Source: an uncultured Oxalobacteraceae bacterium
GTDB lineage: Bacteria; Pseudomonadota; Gammaproteobacteria; Burkholderiales; Burkholderiaceae
Reading direction: 5' to 3'
Length of the DNA stretch: 44,516 bases
Assembly: GCA_946478765.1 (NCBI GenBank)
Contig: CAMLDH010000001.1
Span: 1-44,516, forward strand
The notes under the pieces were generated by a model, which had not been told where the DNA came from, did not search any database, and worked only from the letters and a program-made list of their open reading frames with translations. Shown here in pieces: positions 21,971 through 30,969 of the stretch. Position numbers and translations under genes: made by a program. Each line of letters opens with the position of its first letter. Position 1 is the first letter of the stretch.

Positions 21971-22704
21971 GCCAAGCCTTTCTTGAGTGCGTCCAATTGC
22001 GCCGCATGCGTCAAATCGATTTGCAGCGGGGTGATCGACACATGACCTTGGGCGGTGGCGTGGAAATCGGTTCCTGCACCTGCGTCCTTTGCCCCACCCG
22101 CGGGGCCAATCCAAAAAATTTCCCGCCCATGCGGGTCTTGTGTTTTGATCACCGGCTCGGATTCATGCCGTTTTCCCAAACGGGTAGCGACAACATTGCC
22201 CAATTGATCGTACGGCAGATTCGGAATATTCACGTTGAGCAAATACGGCCTCTGTAGCTGCTCAAACTTGCGTTGAACAATTTCTCTCGCTACTTTTGCT
22301 GCAGCATCCAGATGTGCCCAGCCATGCGTAACTTGTGAGAACGCAATTGCCGGAATACCAAACAAAAACCCCTCCGTTGCTGCTGCGACCGTACCGGAAT
22401 AAAGGGTGTCGTCTCCCATGTTCTGGCCCTGGTTGATACCTGACACAACCAGATCCGGCTTGAACGACAGACCGCCGGTCAACGCTACGTGTACGCAATC
22501 GGACGGCGTTCCGTTGACAAAATAAAAACCATTGGCCGCCCGATAAACGGAAAGCGGCCGGTCCAGCGTAAGGGAGTTGGAACTACCGGAACGATTGCTG
22601 TCCGGCGCGACCACGACAACCTCGGCAATTTGTGCCAGAGCGTCTGCCAACGCAATGATGCCCGGAGCCAGATAGCCGTCGTCATTACTGATAAGTATTC
22701 TCAT
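21967..22704 (-). CDS. surE: 5'/3'-nucleotidase SurE
   Basis: The 245-residue phosphatase has the metal-binding start [14 protein letters not shown] (Asp-Asp pair at 8-9), followed by [17 protein letters not shown] and [22 protein letters not shown], with conserved Asn and Ser metal or substrate contacts. SurE dephosphorylates nucleoside monophosphates and short polyphosphate in stationary phase. The ATG at 22704 opens the cluster; a sigma-70 promoter upstream was not convincing by eye. Confidence 0.96.
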   Translation of the reverse strand: MRILISNDDGYLAPGIIALADALAQIAEVVVVAPDSNRSGSSNSLTLDRPLSVYRAANGFYFVNGTPSDCVHVALTGGLSFKPDLVVSGINQGQNMGDDTLYSGTVAAATEGFLFGIPAIAFSQVTHGWAHLDAAAKVAREIVQRKFEQLQRPYLLNVNIPNLPYDQLGNVVATRLGKRHESEPVIKTQDPHGREIFWIGPAGGAKDAGAGTDFHATAQGHVSITPLQIDLTHAAQLDALKKGLA

Positions 22705-22817
22705 AATTCGATTTTACCTGAAGCAATCTCGGTAACTAATGGACGAATCGAGATTTTGCGGCACAATCAAAAAATAAAACGATCGCTCCATTTTTTATAA
22801 ATATTCAAGGAGGCTGC

Positions 22818-23459
22818 ATGAAAGCCATCGCCTGCAAAGCGTGGGGATTATGCTGACCTACGGCACTTCGCATCATGCTGTGGTCGATCGCGCACAAATG
22901 AAGGTGGGCGAAACCATGCTGGTGCTTGGTGCGGCCGGTGGTGTCGGACTGGCGGCAATCGAGATCGGTAAAGCGCTCGGCGCTCGCGTGATCGGCGCGG
23001 CATCGTCGAATGAAAAGCTGGGCCTCTGCAGAGCACATGGCGCCGATGCGCTCATTAATGACACCACGCAGGATCTGCGCGAAGCAATCAAGGCCGCAAC
23101 CAATGGCAAAGGTTCGGATGTGATTTACGACCCAGTCGGCGGTATTTATGCGGAACCGGCATTCCGCTCAATCGCATGGCGTGGCCGCTACCTCGTGATC
23201 GGTTTTGCCAATGGCGAAATTCCCAAAGTGCCATTGAATCTCACGTTATTGAAAGGTGCGCCGCTGGTTGGCGTGTTCTGCGGCGAATTCGCCAAGCGCG
23301 AACCCAAAACCAACCTGTCTGCCATGCATGGGCTGGCTCGCCAGCGGCAAAATCAAGCCGCATATTTCAGGACGCTACGCTTCGGCCAACACCGCGCAGG
23401 GGCTCACTGACATGGCCGCACGCAAAGTGACCGGCAAAGTGGTGATTCAACCGTACTAA
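22818..23459 (+). pseudogene. Decayed NADPH:quinone oxidoreductase (zinc-independent MDR family)
   Basis: An intact start survives: AAGGAGG before ATG 22818, encoding MKAIACKAWG, the usual N-terminus of the family. The frame then stops at 22854-22856. The next frame, from 22850, encodes the Rossmann half (LTYGTSHHAVVDRAQMKVGETMLVLGAAGGVGLAAIEIGKALGARVIGAASS). Family knowledge puts this near residue 125, so about 110-120 codons have been lost. A second lesion near 23327 shifts the frame again; the C-terminal piece MGWLASGKIKPHISGRY to KVTGKVVIQPY continues to 23459. The likely loss there is about eight bases. The intact remnants suggest recent decay. Confidence 0.88.
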
Positions 23460-23514
23460 TGATCGCTTTCCGATGGCTCCGTGCCGCTTCGCCAGCGATG
23501 GGAAGCGGCGCAGG

Positions 23515-25515
23515 TCATTCCGCTTCTTTTCCAAAAAAAGCTTTTACCGCGCTCAGTTCACGTGTGCGCTTAAATGGCGGCAAGCTTTGCCAAATCCGTT
23601 TTCCGTATGGTTTTGAAATCAGGCGCGGATCGCAAATCATCAGCACGCCGCGGTCGGTTTCATCGCGTATCAATCGCCCGGCGCCCTGCTTCAAGTTAAT
23701 GATCGCTTCCGGCAATTGATGATGGATAAAGCCGTTCAAGCCTTTTTTTTCCAGCGCTTCGATGCGCGCCGCCAGCACCGGATCGTCGGGCGGCGAGAAC
23801 GGAAGTTTATCGATAATGACGAGTGACAGCGCCTCGCCCCGCACGTCCACGCCCTCCCAAAAACTCTGACTGCCGATCAGCACCGCATTGCCTGCCGCGC
23901 GGAAGCGATCCAGCAACTCGGTGCGTCCTGCTTCTCCTTGCACCATGAGTGGAAACGGCAGTTTCCGCTTCTCGAATTCTTCGCGCAATCGCTCCGCCGC
24001 ACGATTGACCGCCCGAATCGTTGTGCATAGCAGGAACGCGCGGCCGCCGGCCGCCTCGATGACCGGCAATGCGGCATCAATTACGGCATCGGTGTATTCG
24101 AACGAATTGGGCTGCGGCAGATTGTTCGGCACATACAACAGCCCCTGCTGTTCATAGTCGAACGGACTCGACCAGGTTTGCGCCTGCTCATTGAACAGCC
24201 CCATCTGCGACGTGTAATGGTTGAAGTCGCTTTTTACCGCGAGTGTCGCCGACGTAAAAATCCAGGCACGCGGCACGCCTTCGCGTTGTTTGCTGAAGAT
24301 CGGCGCGATCGATAGCGGTGTTTGATGCAACTGCAGCGACGATGAAAACGCTTCGACCCACTGCACGCGCTCTTGCTCGACATCCTGCTTGCCGGCTTTG
24401 GCATCGCGCCCGGCATTCCAACCCGCCAGCTTCGCCGCCAATTCAATCGCACGCACGCGACATTGCTCGATCGTCTCGGCGCGCTCGGCCTGCGTCTCCA
24501 GCGTCGCGATCATCGCCTGCAATGCCTCTTTCAGCTTGTCCAGCCCGGGAAAGAACGTGCTCGACGGTGCAATTTGATTGACCGCCAGCCGTACCACATC
24601 CTGTGGAAACGCGAGACGCAAATCACGCGCCGCGCGCTCCACCGGCATGACGACTTTGGCCCAATCGGCGCCATCGCGCGCGTGCGACAACCCTTCCGCC
24701 AATACGTCGCGACATAGTTCCAGCACTTGCGAAGTGGACACGGTATCGCCGAAAAAAAGCGTCGCCGTTTCCGGCAATTGATGTGCTTCGTCAAAAATAA
24801 TCGTGTTGGCCGAAGGCAGCAATTCTGCAACCCCGGTGTCTTTTAATGCGACATCGGCGAAAAACAAATGATGATTTACCACGACCACATCGGCTTGCTG
24901 CGCTTCCTTGCGCGCTTTCATTACGAAGCAGTCCTGATAATACTGGCACTCTGCGCCAAGGCAGGTATCGCGTGTGGAGGTTACCAGATTCCAGATCAGC
25001 GCGGTCTCCGGCACCTTGGACAATTCAGCCTTGTCGCCTGACATCGTGGTTTTCATGAACCGGGAAATTTCCCGCAAGTAGCCGACATCCTCACGCGATG
25101 TGAGACGGCCGTTTTGCAGTGTGCGCTCAAGATGAAAATGGCAGACGTAATTGGCACGGCCTTTCAAGAGCGCCACGGAGACTGGCGCATTGAGTGCCTT
25201 GCGTACCGTCGGAATATCGCGCAAATACAGCTGATCTTGCAAATTTTTGGTGCCGGTGGAGAGAATCACCTTTCCGCCCCACAAGAGTGCCGGGACCAAG
25301 TAAGCGAAGGTTTTTCCGGTACCGGTACCGGCCTCGGCAATCAAGGTCTTTTGCTCTACGATGGCCTGTGCGATGGATTTCGCCATCTCGGTTTGTGACT
25401 GGCGCGGACGAAAACCGCCAACCGCCTGGCCCAGCGGGCCATCGGCATCAAATAGCTGCTCGATTTCGACATCGTGTACGTCGGGTGCAGACAGTGCGGA
25501 AGTATCTTCGGTCAA
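23515..25515 (-). CDS. DinG/YoaA-type iron-sulfur ATP-dependent DNA helicase
   Basis: This protein of about 666 residues is a superfamily 2 XPD-like helicase. Walker A is AEAGTGTGKTFAYLVP and the DEAH box is IIFDEAHQLPE. The Fe-S cysteines fall in YVCHFHLERT and TCLGAECQYYQDCFV. Helicase motifs near the end include GSQSFWEGVDVRGEALSLVIIDKLPF and QGAGRLIRDETDRGVL. YoaA and DinG unwind forked or damage-blocked DNA and R-loops; which of the two this matches cannot be settled by eye. Only TTG starts are available (25515 or 25581); 25515 gives MTEDTSALSA and is preferred, without a clear Shine-Dalgarno. Confidence 0.9.
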   Translation of the reverse strand: MTEDTSALSAPDVHDVEIEQLFDADGPLGQAVGGFRPRQSQTEMAKSIAQAIVEQKTLIAEAGTGTGKTFAYLVPALLWGGKVILSTGTKNLQDQLYLRDIPTVRKALNAPVSVALLKGRANYVCHFHLERTLQNGRLTSREDVGYLREISRFMKTTMSGDKAELSKVPETALIWNLVTSTRDTCLGAECQYYQDCFVMKARKEAQQADVVVVNHHLFFADVALKDTGVAELLPSANTIIFDEAHQLPETATLFFGDTVSTSQVLELCRDVLAEGLSHARDGADWAKVVMPVERAARDLRLAFPQDVVRLAVNQIAPSSTFFPGLDKLKEALQAMIATLETQAERAETIEQCRVRAIELAAKLAGWNAGRDAKAGKQDVEQERVQWVEAFSSSLQLHQTPLSIAPIFSKQREGVPRAWIFTSATLAVKSDFNHYTSQMGLFNEQAQTWSSPFDYEQQGLLYVPNNLPQPNSFEYTDAVIDAALPVIEAAGGRAFLLCTTIRAVNRAAERLREEFEKRKLPFPLMVQGEAGRTELLDRFRAAGNAVLIGSQSFWEGVDVRGEALSLVIIDKLPFSPPDDPVLAARIEALEKKGLNGFIHHQLPEAIINLKQGAGRLIRDETDRGVLMICDPRLISKPYGKRIWQSLPPFKRTRELSAVKAFFGKEAE

Positions 25516-25638
25516 AATAGCTAAGGAGTAATGGCTGATATCACTGGCGTTCTTTGGTCGCTGGGGACGAAATGATTGCAATCAAACAAATACTGCAAAA
25601 ATTTCCGCCGTACCGGTAATCGACGAACGGATGCATTC

Positions 25639-25845
25639 CTAAGCGGGAATGTCGGGAATAAGCTGCATTTTCAAGAGCGTAATATGATCCTTTAGCTGCA
25701 ACCTCCGCTTTTTAAGGCGTCGCAACTGTAATTCATCATGGCGCACGTCGAGGATCAACGTATCAATAACCGCATCTAGGTCGCGATGCTCTACTTCGAG
25801 TTCAATGATGCGGCGCTGTATGTCTTCTGGAGAGCTCATAGTCAT
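25639..25845 (-). CDS. DUF465 (YdcH-like) small helical protein
   Basis: This 68-residue, highly charged alpha-helical protein matches the DUF465/YdcH family: SSPEDIQRRIIELEVEHRDLDAVIDTLILDVRHDELQLRRLKKRRLQLKDHITLLKMQLIPDIP. The LKKRRLQLKDHI block is the family core and suggests a short coiled-coil hairpin. No function is established for the family. In-frame ATGs at 25845 and 25839 are both possible starts. It lies 57 bases upstream of the helicase frame and divergent from the PP2C gene. Confidence 0.85.
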   Translation of the reverse strand: MTMSSPEDIQRRIIELEVEHRDLDAVIDTLILDVRHDELQLRRLKKRRLQLKDHITLLKMQLIPDIPA

Positions 25846-26146
25846 ATTGGGGCACTTTGCTTACTTGACAACCATATTGTAAGTGCGAATTGCCTCAACA
25901 CGGCGTTCCAGAGCAATGCCAAGGCAAATTCTTTCCTGTATCCAAAATCTTTACCGCATCGCGGTGGAGGCGCAAGTTTTCCGGTTGCACTCTTAGGCTG
26001 CACTCTTACGTTCATCGTCATTTCGTAATGATTGTTAAAATTACTTACAATAAAAGGTTTCCCAATTCATTGGAACCACAGTTGTGCGTGTAATAATTTG
26101 AATTTCGCAGTTTGTTGTTATTCTGCAGTTTAATCCATGCATACGT
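25846..26146. other. Divergent intergenic region, DUF465 gene / PP2C gene
   Basis: These 301 bases separate two divergently read genes and hold no supported coding frame. The part next to the PP2C gene (about 26020-26110) is AT-rich, as expected for promoter DNA. A consensus TTGACA on the plus strand (25865-25870) has no good -10 at 16-18 bases. I could not assign a promoter on either strand, and no hairpin terminator, RNA gene or repeat was recognised. Confidence 0.5.
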
Positions 26147-26953
26147 ATGAGCCAATACAAGATCGAGGCAGGAACCGGGCAACATATCGGTGATCGTGAG
26201 GAGCAGCAAGATCGAACGGCGTTGTTTGGTGCGCCGAAAGCACCCGGCTACATGATGGCAATCCTGGCCGATGGCATGGGCGGCCTCTCCGGTGGCGCAA
26301 TCGCGGCCGAACAGGTCATTCGTACGGCACAGCAAAACTTCGAACGATTCTCGCCTATTACGGAGACTGTAGAATCGATGCTAGAGACGATCGCACGCGA
26401 AGCCCATACGATCATCAAACTCCATCATGCCTCATCGAAAAAAGAACCGCACAGCACCATGGTCGCGTTGGTAATAACGCCCGAAAAGAGCGCCATATGG
26501 GCGCATGTCGGCGACTCGCGCTTATACCGTTTCGATGGGCCGAATTTCGCCGATCGCACGATTGACCATTCGTACGTTGAAAAATTGATCGGCGAAGGCA
26601 GTCTCACCAAGGAGGAAGCAAAAAACCATCGTCTTTCGAATATTCTGGTCAACGTTCTCGGCATTGATACAAACGAACTCTTTGTGACCATCAAGCGCTA
26701 CGATGGATTGAAGGCAGGCGATTCTTTCTTGCTATGCTCAGATGGACTTTCGCATTATTTTGGAGACACGGAACTGGGTGCCGTCATTGCCATGAATTCA
26801 CCTCGACAAGCATCGGAAATGCTCATCAAAAAAGCACGTGAACGTGCCGCTGGATCGGTTGCCGACAATTGCACCATGGCGATTATCAAACTCGTTCCAC
26901 CACCTGCCGAAGTCAAGGATTATACGACCAAAAAAATGCGCCGCGCAGTGTGA
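26147..26953 (+). CDS. PP2C-family serine/threonine protein phosphatase
   Basis: The 268-residue protein is a complete stand-alone PP2C catalytic domain. It has GDREEQQDRT (Asp22), LADGMGGLSGG (Asp42), HVGDSRLYRF (121-129), CSDGLSHYF (Asp199) and ADNCTMAII (Asp240-Asn241), so the metal-binding aspartates are present. It has no membrane helix and no receiver or sensor domain, so it is probably cytoplasmic. It removes phosphate from Ser/Thr on unknown proteins. No partner kinase (PknB-like) or FHA protein is encoded nearby, unlike in type VI secretion loci. It is convergent with the coiled-coil protein gene. Confidence 0.92.
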   Translation: MSQYKIEAGTGQHIGDREEQQDRTALFGAPKAPGYMMAILADGMGGLSGGAIAAEQVIRTAQQNFERFSPITETVESMLETIAREAHTIIKLHHASSKKEPHSTMVALVITPEKSAIWAHVGDSRLYRFDGPNFADRTIDHSYVEKLIGEGSLTKEEAKNHRLSNILVNVLGIDTNELFVTIKRYDGLKAGDSFLLCSDGLSHYFGDTELGAVIAMNSPRQASEMLIKKARERAAGSVADNCTMAIIKLVPPPAEVKDYTTKKMRRAV

Positions 26954-27032
26954 AACAATTTCCGGTAACACTGCGAAACCGGTTTTCACGACACCCGTTA
27001 TCAGTGCGGCAGAAACCGCACCTTCCCAATCG

Positions 27033-27746
27033 TCACTGTTTTCCAGATTTCCTGTTCGCGATTTCACGTTGCCGGTTTTCCGCGTCGTGCACCTTTTTTT
27101 CATACGCCTCGATGTTTTCTGCGCGCTTCTTGGTATTGGCGATCTCTTCAGTCTCTTCGCGTTGAAGTTTGGCTTCATGCGAAGCGATGCGTTTGGCAAC
27201 ATTTAGTTGCGATGCATCGTCGGCATCACGGCCGAGCTTATTCACGGATGTACGATCCATTGATTTTTTCATGATCACCGCTTCTTTTTCCTGGCGCTCC
27301 TTGTCGCGCTGTGGCGCTTCCGATTCGTCCTTCGCCCGCTTTTCCGCCAAATCCTTGTCGCGCTCAAGCACCCGTGCATGACGCTTGAAGCCACCGGCCT
27401 CGACCTCGATCGGGCGCACCTGCGCCAATGTGTGCCGACGACGCTCTTTCGCATCTTCCAGACATGAGGTAGTGAAGAACTTGGGGTAACAAGCGCGCTG
27501 GTCTTCCGCGAACAAGGTTTCAATACCGGCTCGAGCGCGGCCCGCTTCTTCCAACGCCTGATCCGCTACTTCGATCGATTGTATGGAACCGGCCGGATAG
27601 CGCTTGATTAAATTCGCGGAGACTGCTGAGCGAGGCTCGGCTGCTCCCCCGCTCTGTGCGCAGGCAACCGAACTCAACAGGAGGCATGCCAGCAGGACAG
27701 TCCGATGCAAGCGCGAACGATATGAGATGAGGTGAGATAAATTCAC
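27033..27746 (-). CDS. Exported coiled-coil protein of unknown function
   Basis: This 237-residue protein begins at GTG 27746. An N-terminal export signal (HRTVLLACLLLSSVACAQSGG) could be cut by signal peptidase I or, less likely, lipidated at the Cys, since the -3 position is not Leu. A Cys pair lies in RACYPKFFTTSCLEDAKERRR. The rest is about 120 residues of charged Lys/Glu/Arg/Ala sequence predicted to be a long helix or coiled coil. I do not recognise a named domain. It starts 18 bases after the zapE stop and is probably co-transcribed with it. A role at the cell envelope is inference. Confidence 0.8.
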   Translation of the reverse strand: MNLSHLISYRSRLHRTVLLACLLLSSVACAQSGGAAEPRSAVSANLIKRYPAGSIQSIEVADQALEEAGRARAGIETLFAEDQRACYPKFFTTSCLEDAKERRRHTLAQVRPIEVEAGGFKRHARVLERDKDLAEKRAKDESEAPQRDKERQEKEAVIMKKSMDRTSVNKLGRDADDASQLNVAKRIASHEAKLQREETEEIANTKKRAENIEAYEKKVHDAENRQREIANRKSGKQ

Positions 27747-27764
27747 TTGATAAAATCTACTATT

Positions 27765-28862
27765 TCAGACAATTGCATTCGCGACTTCACGCTGTTCCGA
27801 CGCCATATATTCAGCCGATTGCATTTCAAAGATGCGGGAAACGGTTCGATGGAACTCATTGGCAAGCATGCCGTCGGTATACAATTTTTCTGGCTCCACT
27901 TCTGCCGACATCAACAACTTCACCTTGTGATCGTAGAATACATCGATCAACCAGGTAAAGCGTCGCGCTTCCGACGACATCGCAGCTGACATCTGCGGTA
28001 TCCCGGACAAAATCACAGTATGGAAACAACTCGCAATTTCAAGATAATCATTTTGTGAACGCGGTCCGCCGCACAACGTCGCGAAATCAAACCAGATTAC
28101 GCTGCCTGCGCGACGCAAGGCCCGAATCTCGCGTGCCTCTATGTGAACGCGCGGGTCTTCATCGGCGGTTTCGGCGACACTGCTGAACGCATATCGCAAC
28201 GCACGATCCGCCTCTGCTCCCAGCGGCACATGATAGGCCGCGACCTGATCCAGCACTCGTTTACGATAATCCACGCCGGCGTCAACGTTCAATACATCAA
28301 GCTTGTCGTTCAACAAGTTGATCGTTGGCAGCATGCGATCACGGTGCAATCCGTCGGGATACAATTTTTCTGGTGGATAGTTCGATGTTACGACAAAGGA
28401 AATGCCGTTATCGAACAAGGCCTTCAGCAAATTATAGAGAATCATCGCATCGGCTATATCGGATACGTGAAATTCATCGAAACAGATCAAGCGATATTTC
28501 TTTGCAATCCGGCGTGCAACTTCGTCGAGCGGATCGGCTACGCCTTTCAAGTCGTCCAGCTGGCGATGCACGCCGCGCATGAATTCGTGAAAATGCAAAC
28601 GGGCCTTGCGCGTCAAAGGGACAACCGAATAGAAGCCATCCATCAGAAACGATTTGCCTCGCCCGACCCCGCCCCACATATAAATGCCACGTGGCACGTC
28701 CGGACGCAAAATCAGGCGCTTGAACTTGCTCGACCGATGCGCCTTGAATGCCACCCATTCCTCGTATGCGCACTGCAGACGGTCGACCGCGCGACGCTGT
28801 GCGTCGTCTGCCACGAATCCGCGCTCCGACAACGCATGCTCGTAACTCTCCGTGACATTCAT
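27765..28862 (-). CDS. zapE: Cell division ATPase ZapE (AFG1-like)
   Basis: The 365-residue protein is an AFG1/ZapE-type AAA+ ATPase. Walker A is MWGGVGRGKSFLMD and Walker B is LICFDEFHVSDIADAMIL; FVVTSNYPPEKLYPDGLHRDRMLP is a further family block. In E. coli ZapE acts on the Z-ring under stress or low oxygen. The start is the ATG at 28862 (MNVTESYEHAL). The open frame runs on upstream to 29240, but that part overlaps the terminator region and the lipoprotein gene and is not ZapE-like. The position after the lpd/2-oxoglutarate dehydrogenase genes is typical of Burkholderiales. Confidence 0.94.
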   Translation of the reverse strand: MNVTESYEHALSERGFVADDAQRRAVDRLQCAYEEWVAFKAHRSSKFKRLILRPDVPRGIYMWGGVGRGKSFLMDGFYSVVPLTRKARLHFHEFMRGVHRQLDDLKGVADPLDEVARRIAKKYRLICFDEFHVSDIADAMILYNLLKALFDNGISFVVTSNYPPEKLYPDGLHRDRMLPTINLLNDKLDVLNVDAGVDYRKRVLDQVAAYHVPLGAEADRALRYAFSSVAETADEDPRVHIEAREIRALRRAGSVIWFDFATLCGGPRSQNDYLEIASCFHTVILSGIPQMSAAMSSEARRFTWLIDVFYDHKVKLLMSAEVEPEKLYTDGMLANEFHRTVSRIFEMQSAEYMASEQREVANAIV

Positions 28863-28923
28863 CTTGTTCAAGCTTGATTTATCCTCGCAATGGCGGCCGG
28901 CACTGAACGCCAGGCTCGGCACT

Positions 28924-28951
28924 AAAAAAACGGGCGAGACTTCGCTCGCCC
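28924..28951 (-). terminator. Intrinsic terminator after the lipoprotein gene
   Basis: On the minus strand GGGCGAG and CTCGCCC form a 7-bp stem around a CGAAGT loop, followed by G and then T7. It lies about 95 bases after the lipoprotein stop (29048) and 60 bases before the zapE start (28862). This suggests the odhA-odhB-lpd-lipoprotein transcript ends here and zapE has its own promoter or relies on read-through. Confidence 0.85.
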
Positions 28952-29047
28952 TTAAATGACAGCAATCAAAAGTATTGCGCCGAATGGCGCTATTCCTCGT
29001 CAGGACCCTGCGATCGCCTGCAGCGCGCCGAATCGCCCACCTTGGTG

Positions 29048-29449
29048 TTATTCCGGATTCATTTCCACAGTGATGCGCGCCGGGTAGCTGCCACCGCCCA
29101 GCATGATGGGAAAGCTCAGGCCCACTCCCATGCCGACATGTCCGCTGCCGCCGCCGACGCCAATGCCCATGCTTGATCCCGAATAACCTGAAGACGGTTT
29201 GTAAATCAGTTCCGAGGTGCGGTAACCGGGCTTGTCGCACACGACATGCAAATCGCCGCTCGGACGGCCGACGACAACGGTGCCGGGCGTGGCGACTGTC
29301 CAGTTCCCGGCACCGGTATGGACCACGCAGGTCGCGCCCGCCAGCGGCTGTCCCTTGCTGGTTGTTTCAAGCGCAATATTCCCGCCGTCGGAGCCTGTCG
29401 TGGCACAAGCGGCGAGCGCCAATGACAAAATCAGGATCGAGCGACGCAT
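29048..29449 (-). CDS. Small glycine-rich lipoprotein
   Basis: This 133-residue protein begins at ATG 29449, placed by an AGGGGA ribosome-binding site six bases upstream. The signal MRRSILILSLALAAC ends in a lipobox (LAAC). The mature part has a carboxypeptidase-regulatory-like stretch (GQPLAGATCVVHTGAGNWTVATPGTVVVGRPSGDLHVVCDKPGYRTSEL) and a glycine-rich segment (GYSGSSMGIGVGGGSGHVGMGVGLSFPIMLGGG) before the C-terminal ARITVEMNPE. No assigned function. It starts 12 bases after the lpd stop, so it rides on the 2-oxoglutarate dehydrogenase transcript. Confidence 0.85.
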   Translation of the reverse strand: MRRSILILSLALAACATTGSDGGNIALETTSKGQPLAGATCVVHTGAGNWTVATPGTVVVGRPSGDLHVVCDKPGYRTSELIYKPSSGYSGSSMGIGVGGGSGHVGMGVGLSFPIMLGGGSYPARITVEMNPE

Positions 29450-29460
29450 GGCATATCCCC

Positions 29461-30888
29461 TCAAAAATTAAGCGACCTCTTGTCGACGGCCAGTGCCGCT
29501 TCTTTGGTCGCTTCCGACAACGACGGATGTGCGTGGCAGATACGCGCGATATCTTCCGACGATGCACGGAATTCCATTGCAACAACGGCTTCCGAAATCA
29601 ACTCGGACGCCATCGGGCCGACAATGTGTACACCAAGAATTTCATCGCTCTTGGCATCGGCCAGAAATTTCACCATCCCGGACGTATCGCCCAACGCGCG
29701 TGCGCGGCCATTTGCCATGAATGGGAAAGTTCCGGCCTTGTACCCAATGCCTTCGGCCTTCAATTGCTGCTCCGTCTTGCCGACCCACGCGATTTCTGGT
29801 GAAGTGTAGATGACCCACGGAATCGTATTGAAGTTGACATGCCCGTGCTGTCCCGCAATGCGCTCGGCAACCGCCACACCCTCTTCTTCCGCCTTATGCG
29901 CCAGCATTGGACCACGTACCACGTCGCCCACCGCCCAGACGTTTGGCAGATTGGTCTTGCAGCTGCCATCGACCGCAACAAAACCTCGCTCGTCCAATTT
30001 TAGGCCTACGCTTTCGGTATTCAAGCCGATGGTGTTGGGGACACGGCCAATCGACACGATCAGCTTGTCGAACACTGCTTTCTGCGCACTGCCTTTGTCA
30101 TCCGTATATTCAACCGTGACGTCTTTCTTGCCGGCCGTAATTGCACCGATCTTGACGCCGAGGTTGATCGACAGACCTTGCTTGATAAAGAGCTTGTGCG
30201 CCTCTTTCGCGATTTGATCGTCGACTCCGCCCAGGAAAGCCGGCAGCGCTTCCAGCACCGTGACCTCTGCGCCCAGACGGCGCCATACGCTGCCCATTTC
30301 GAGGCCGATCACGCCAGCGCCGATCACACCCAGCTTCTTTGGTACTGCATCAATCGCCAGTGCGCCGGTGTTGGATAAAATCAGTTTTTCATCGAATGCC
30401 GCGCCCGGCAATTCGCGTGCGTTGGAGCCAGTCGCCAACACGATGTACTTGCCAACAATCGTTTCTTCCACGGCACCTGCCACCTTGATTTCGTAGCCGC
30501 TGGCATCGGCCTTCACAAAAGAACCGCGCCCATGGAAAAAGGTCACTTTGTTCTTTTTGAACAGGTACAGAATGCCTTCGTTGTTCTGTTTGACAACGGT
30601 ATCCTTGCGCGCAAGCATCTGGCCCAGGTTCAAACCCAGTCCCTTGACCTCAATCCCGTGCTCGGCGAATGCGTGACCTGCATGTTCGTAATGCTCGGAC
30701 GACTGCAACAATGCCTTCGATGGAATGCAACCGACATTGGTGCAAGTGCCGCCTGGAGCCGGACCGCCCTTGCCGTTTTTCCATTCATCGATACATGCGG
30801 TGCTAAAGCCTAACTGGGCTGCGCGGATTGCCGCGATATAGCCACCGGGGCCGCCGCCGATGACGACGACATCAAAACTCTTCGACAT
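29461..30888 (-). CDS. lpdA: Dihydrolipoamide dehydrogenase (E3)
   Basis: The 475-residue flavoenzyme has the FAD-binding [17 protein letters not shown] at the start and the redox disulfide [15 protein letters not shown]. An NAD-binding [17 protein letters not shown] follows in the middle, and the C-terminal catalytic [15 protein letters not shown] supplies the His/Glu pair. It reoxidises the lipoyl arm of OdhB and may also serve other 2-oxoacid dehydrogenases. GGGGGA seven bases before ATG 30888 fixes the start. It is the third gene of the odhA-odhB-lpd operon. Confidence 0.97.
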   Translation of the reverse strand: MSKSFDVVVIGGGPGGYIAAIRAAQLGFSTACIDEWKNGKGGPAPGGTCTNVGCIPSKALLQSSEHYEHAGHAFAEHGIEVKGLGLNLGQMLARKDTVVKQNNEGILYLFKKNKVTFFHGRGSFVKADASGYEIKVAGAVEETIVGKYIVLATGSNARELPGAAFDEKLILSNTGALAIDAVPKKLGVIGAGVIGLEMGSVWRRLGAEVTVLEALPAFLGGVDDQIAKEAHKLFIKQGLSINLGVKIGAITAGKKDVTVEYTDDKGSAQKAVFDKLIVSIGRVPNTIGLNTESVGLKLDERGFVAVDGSCKTNLPNVWAVGDVVRGPMLAHKAEEEGVAVAERIAGQHGHVNFNTIPWVIYTSPEIAWVGKTEQQLKAEGIGYKAGTFPFMANGRARALGDTSGMVKFLADAKSDEILGVHIVGPMASELISEAVVAMEFRASSEDIARICHAHPSLSEATKEAALAVDKRSLNF

Positions 30889-30969
30889 TTTTTTATCCCC
30901 CTTGAAACAAAAAGACACAGAGGCCACAAGCTTTACTTGCGCATCCGGTATCTTCTTGTCATATCAAAT

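Noticed and set aside
23483..23526. Competing hairpins around GCCGCTTC/GAAGCGG at the end of the quinone oxidoreductase pseudogene
   Set aside because: The T-run is only four bases and interrupted, the loops are 11 bases, and the structure overlaps the helicase stop codon; too weak to call a terminator.
28863..29240. Upstream extension of the zapE frame
   Set aside because: It crosses a terminator and overlaps the lipoprotein gene; ZapE similarity begins at 28862.
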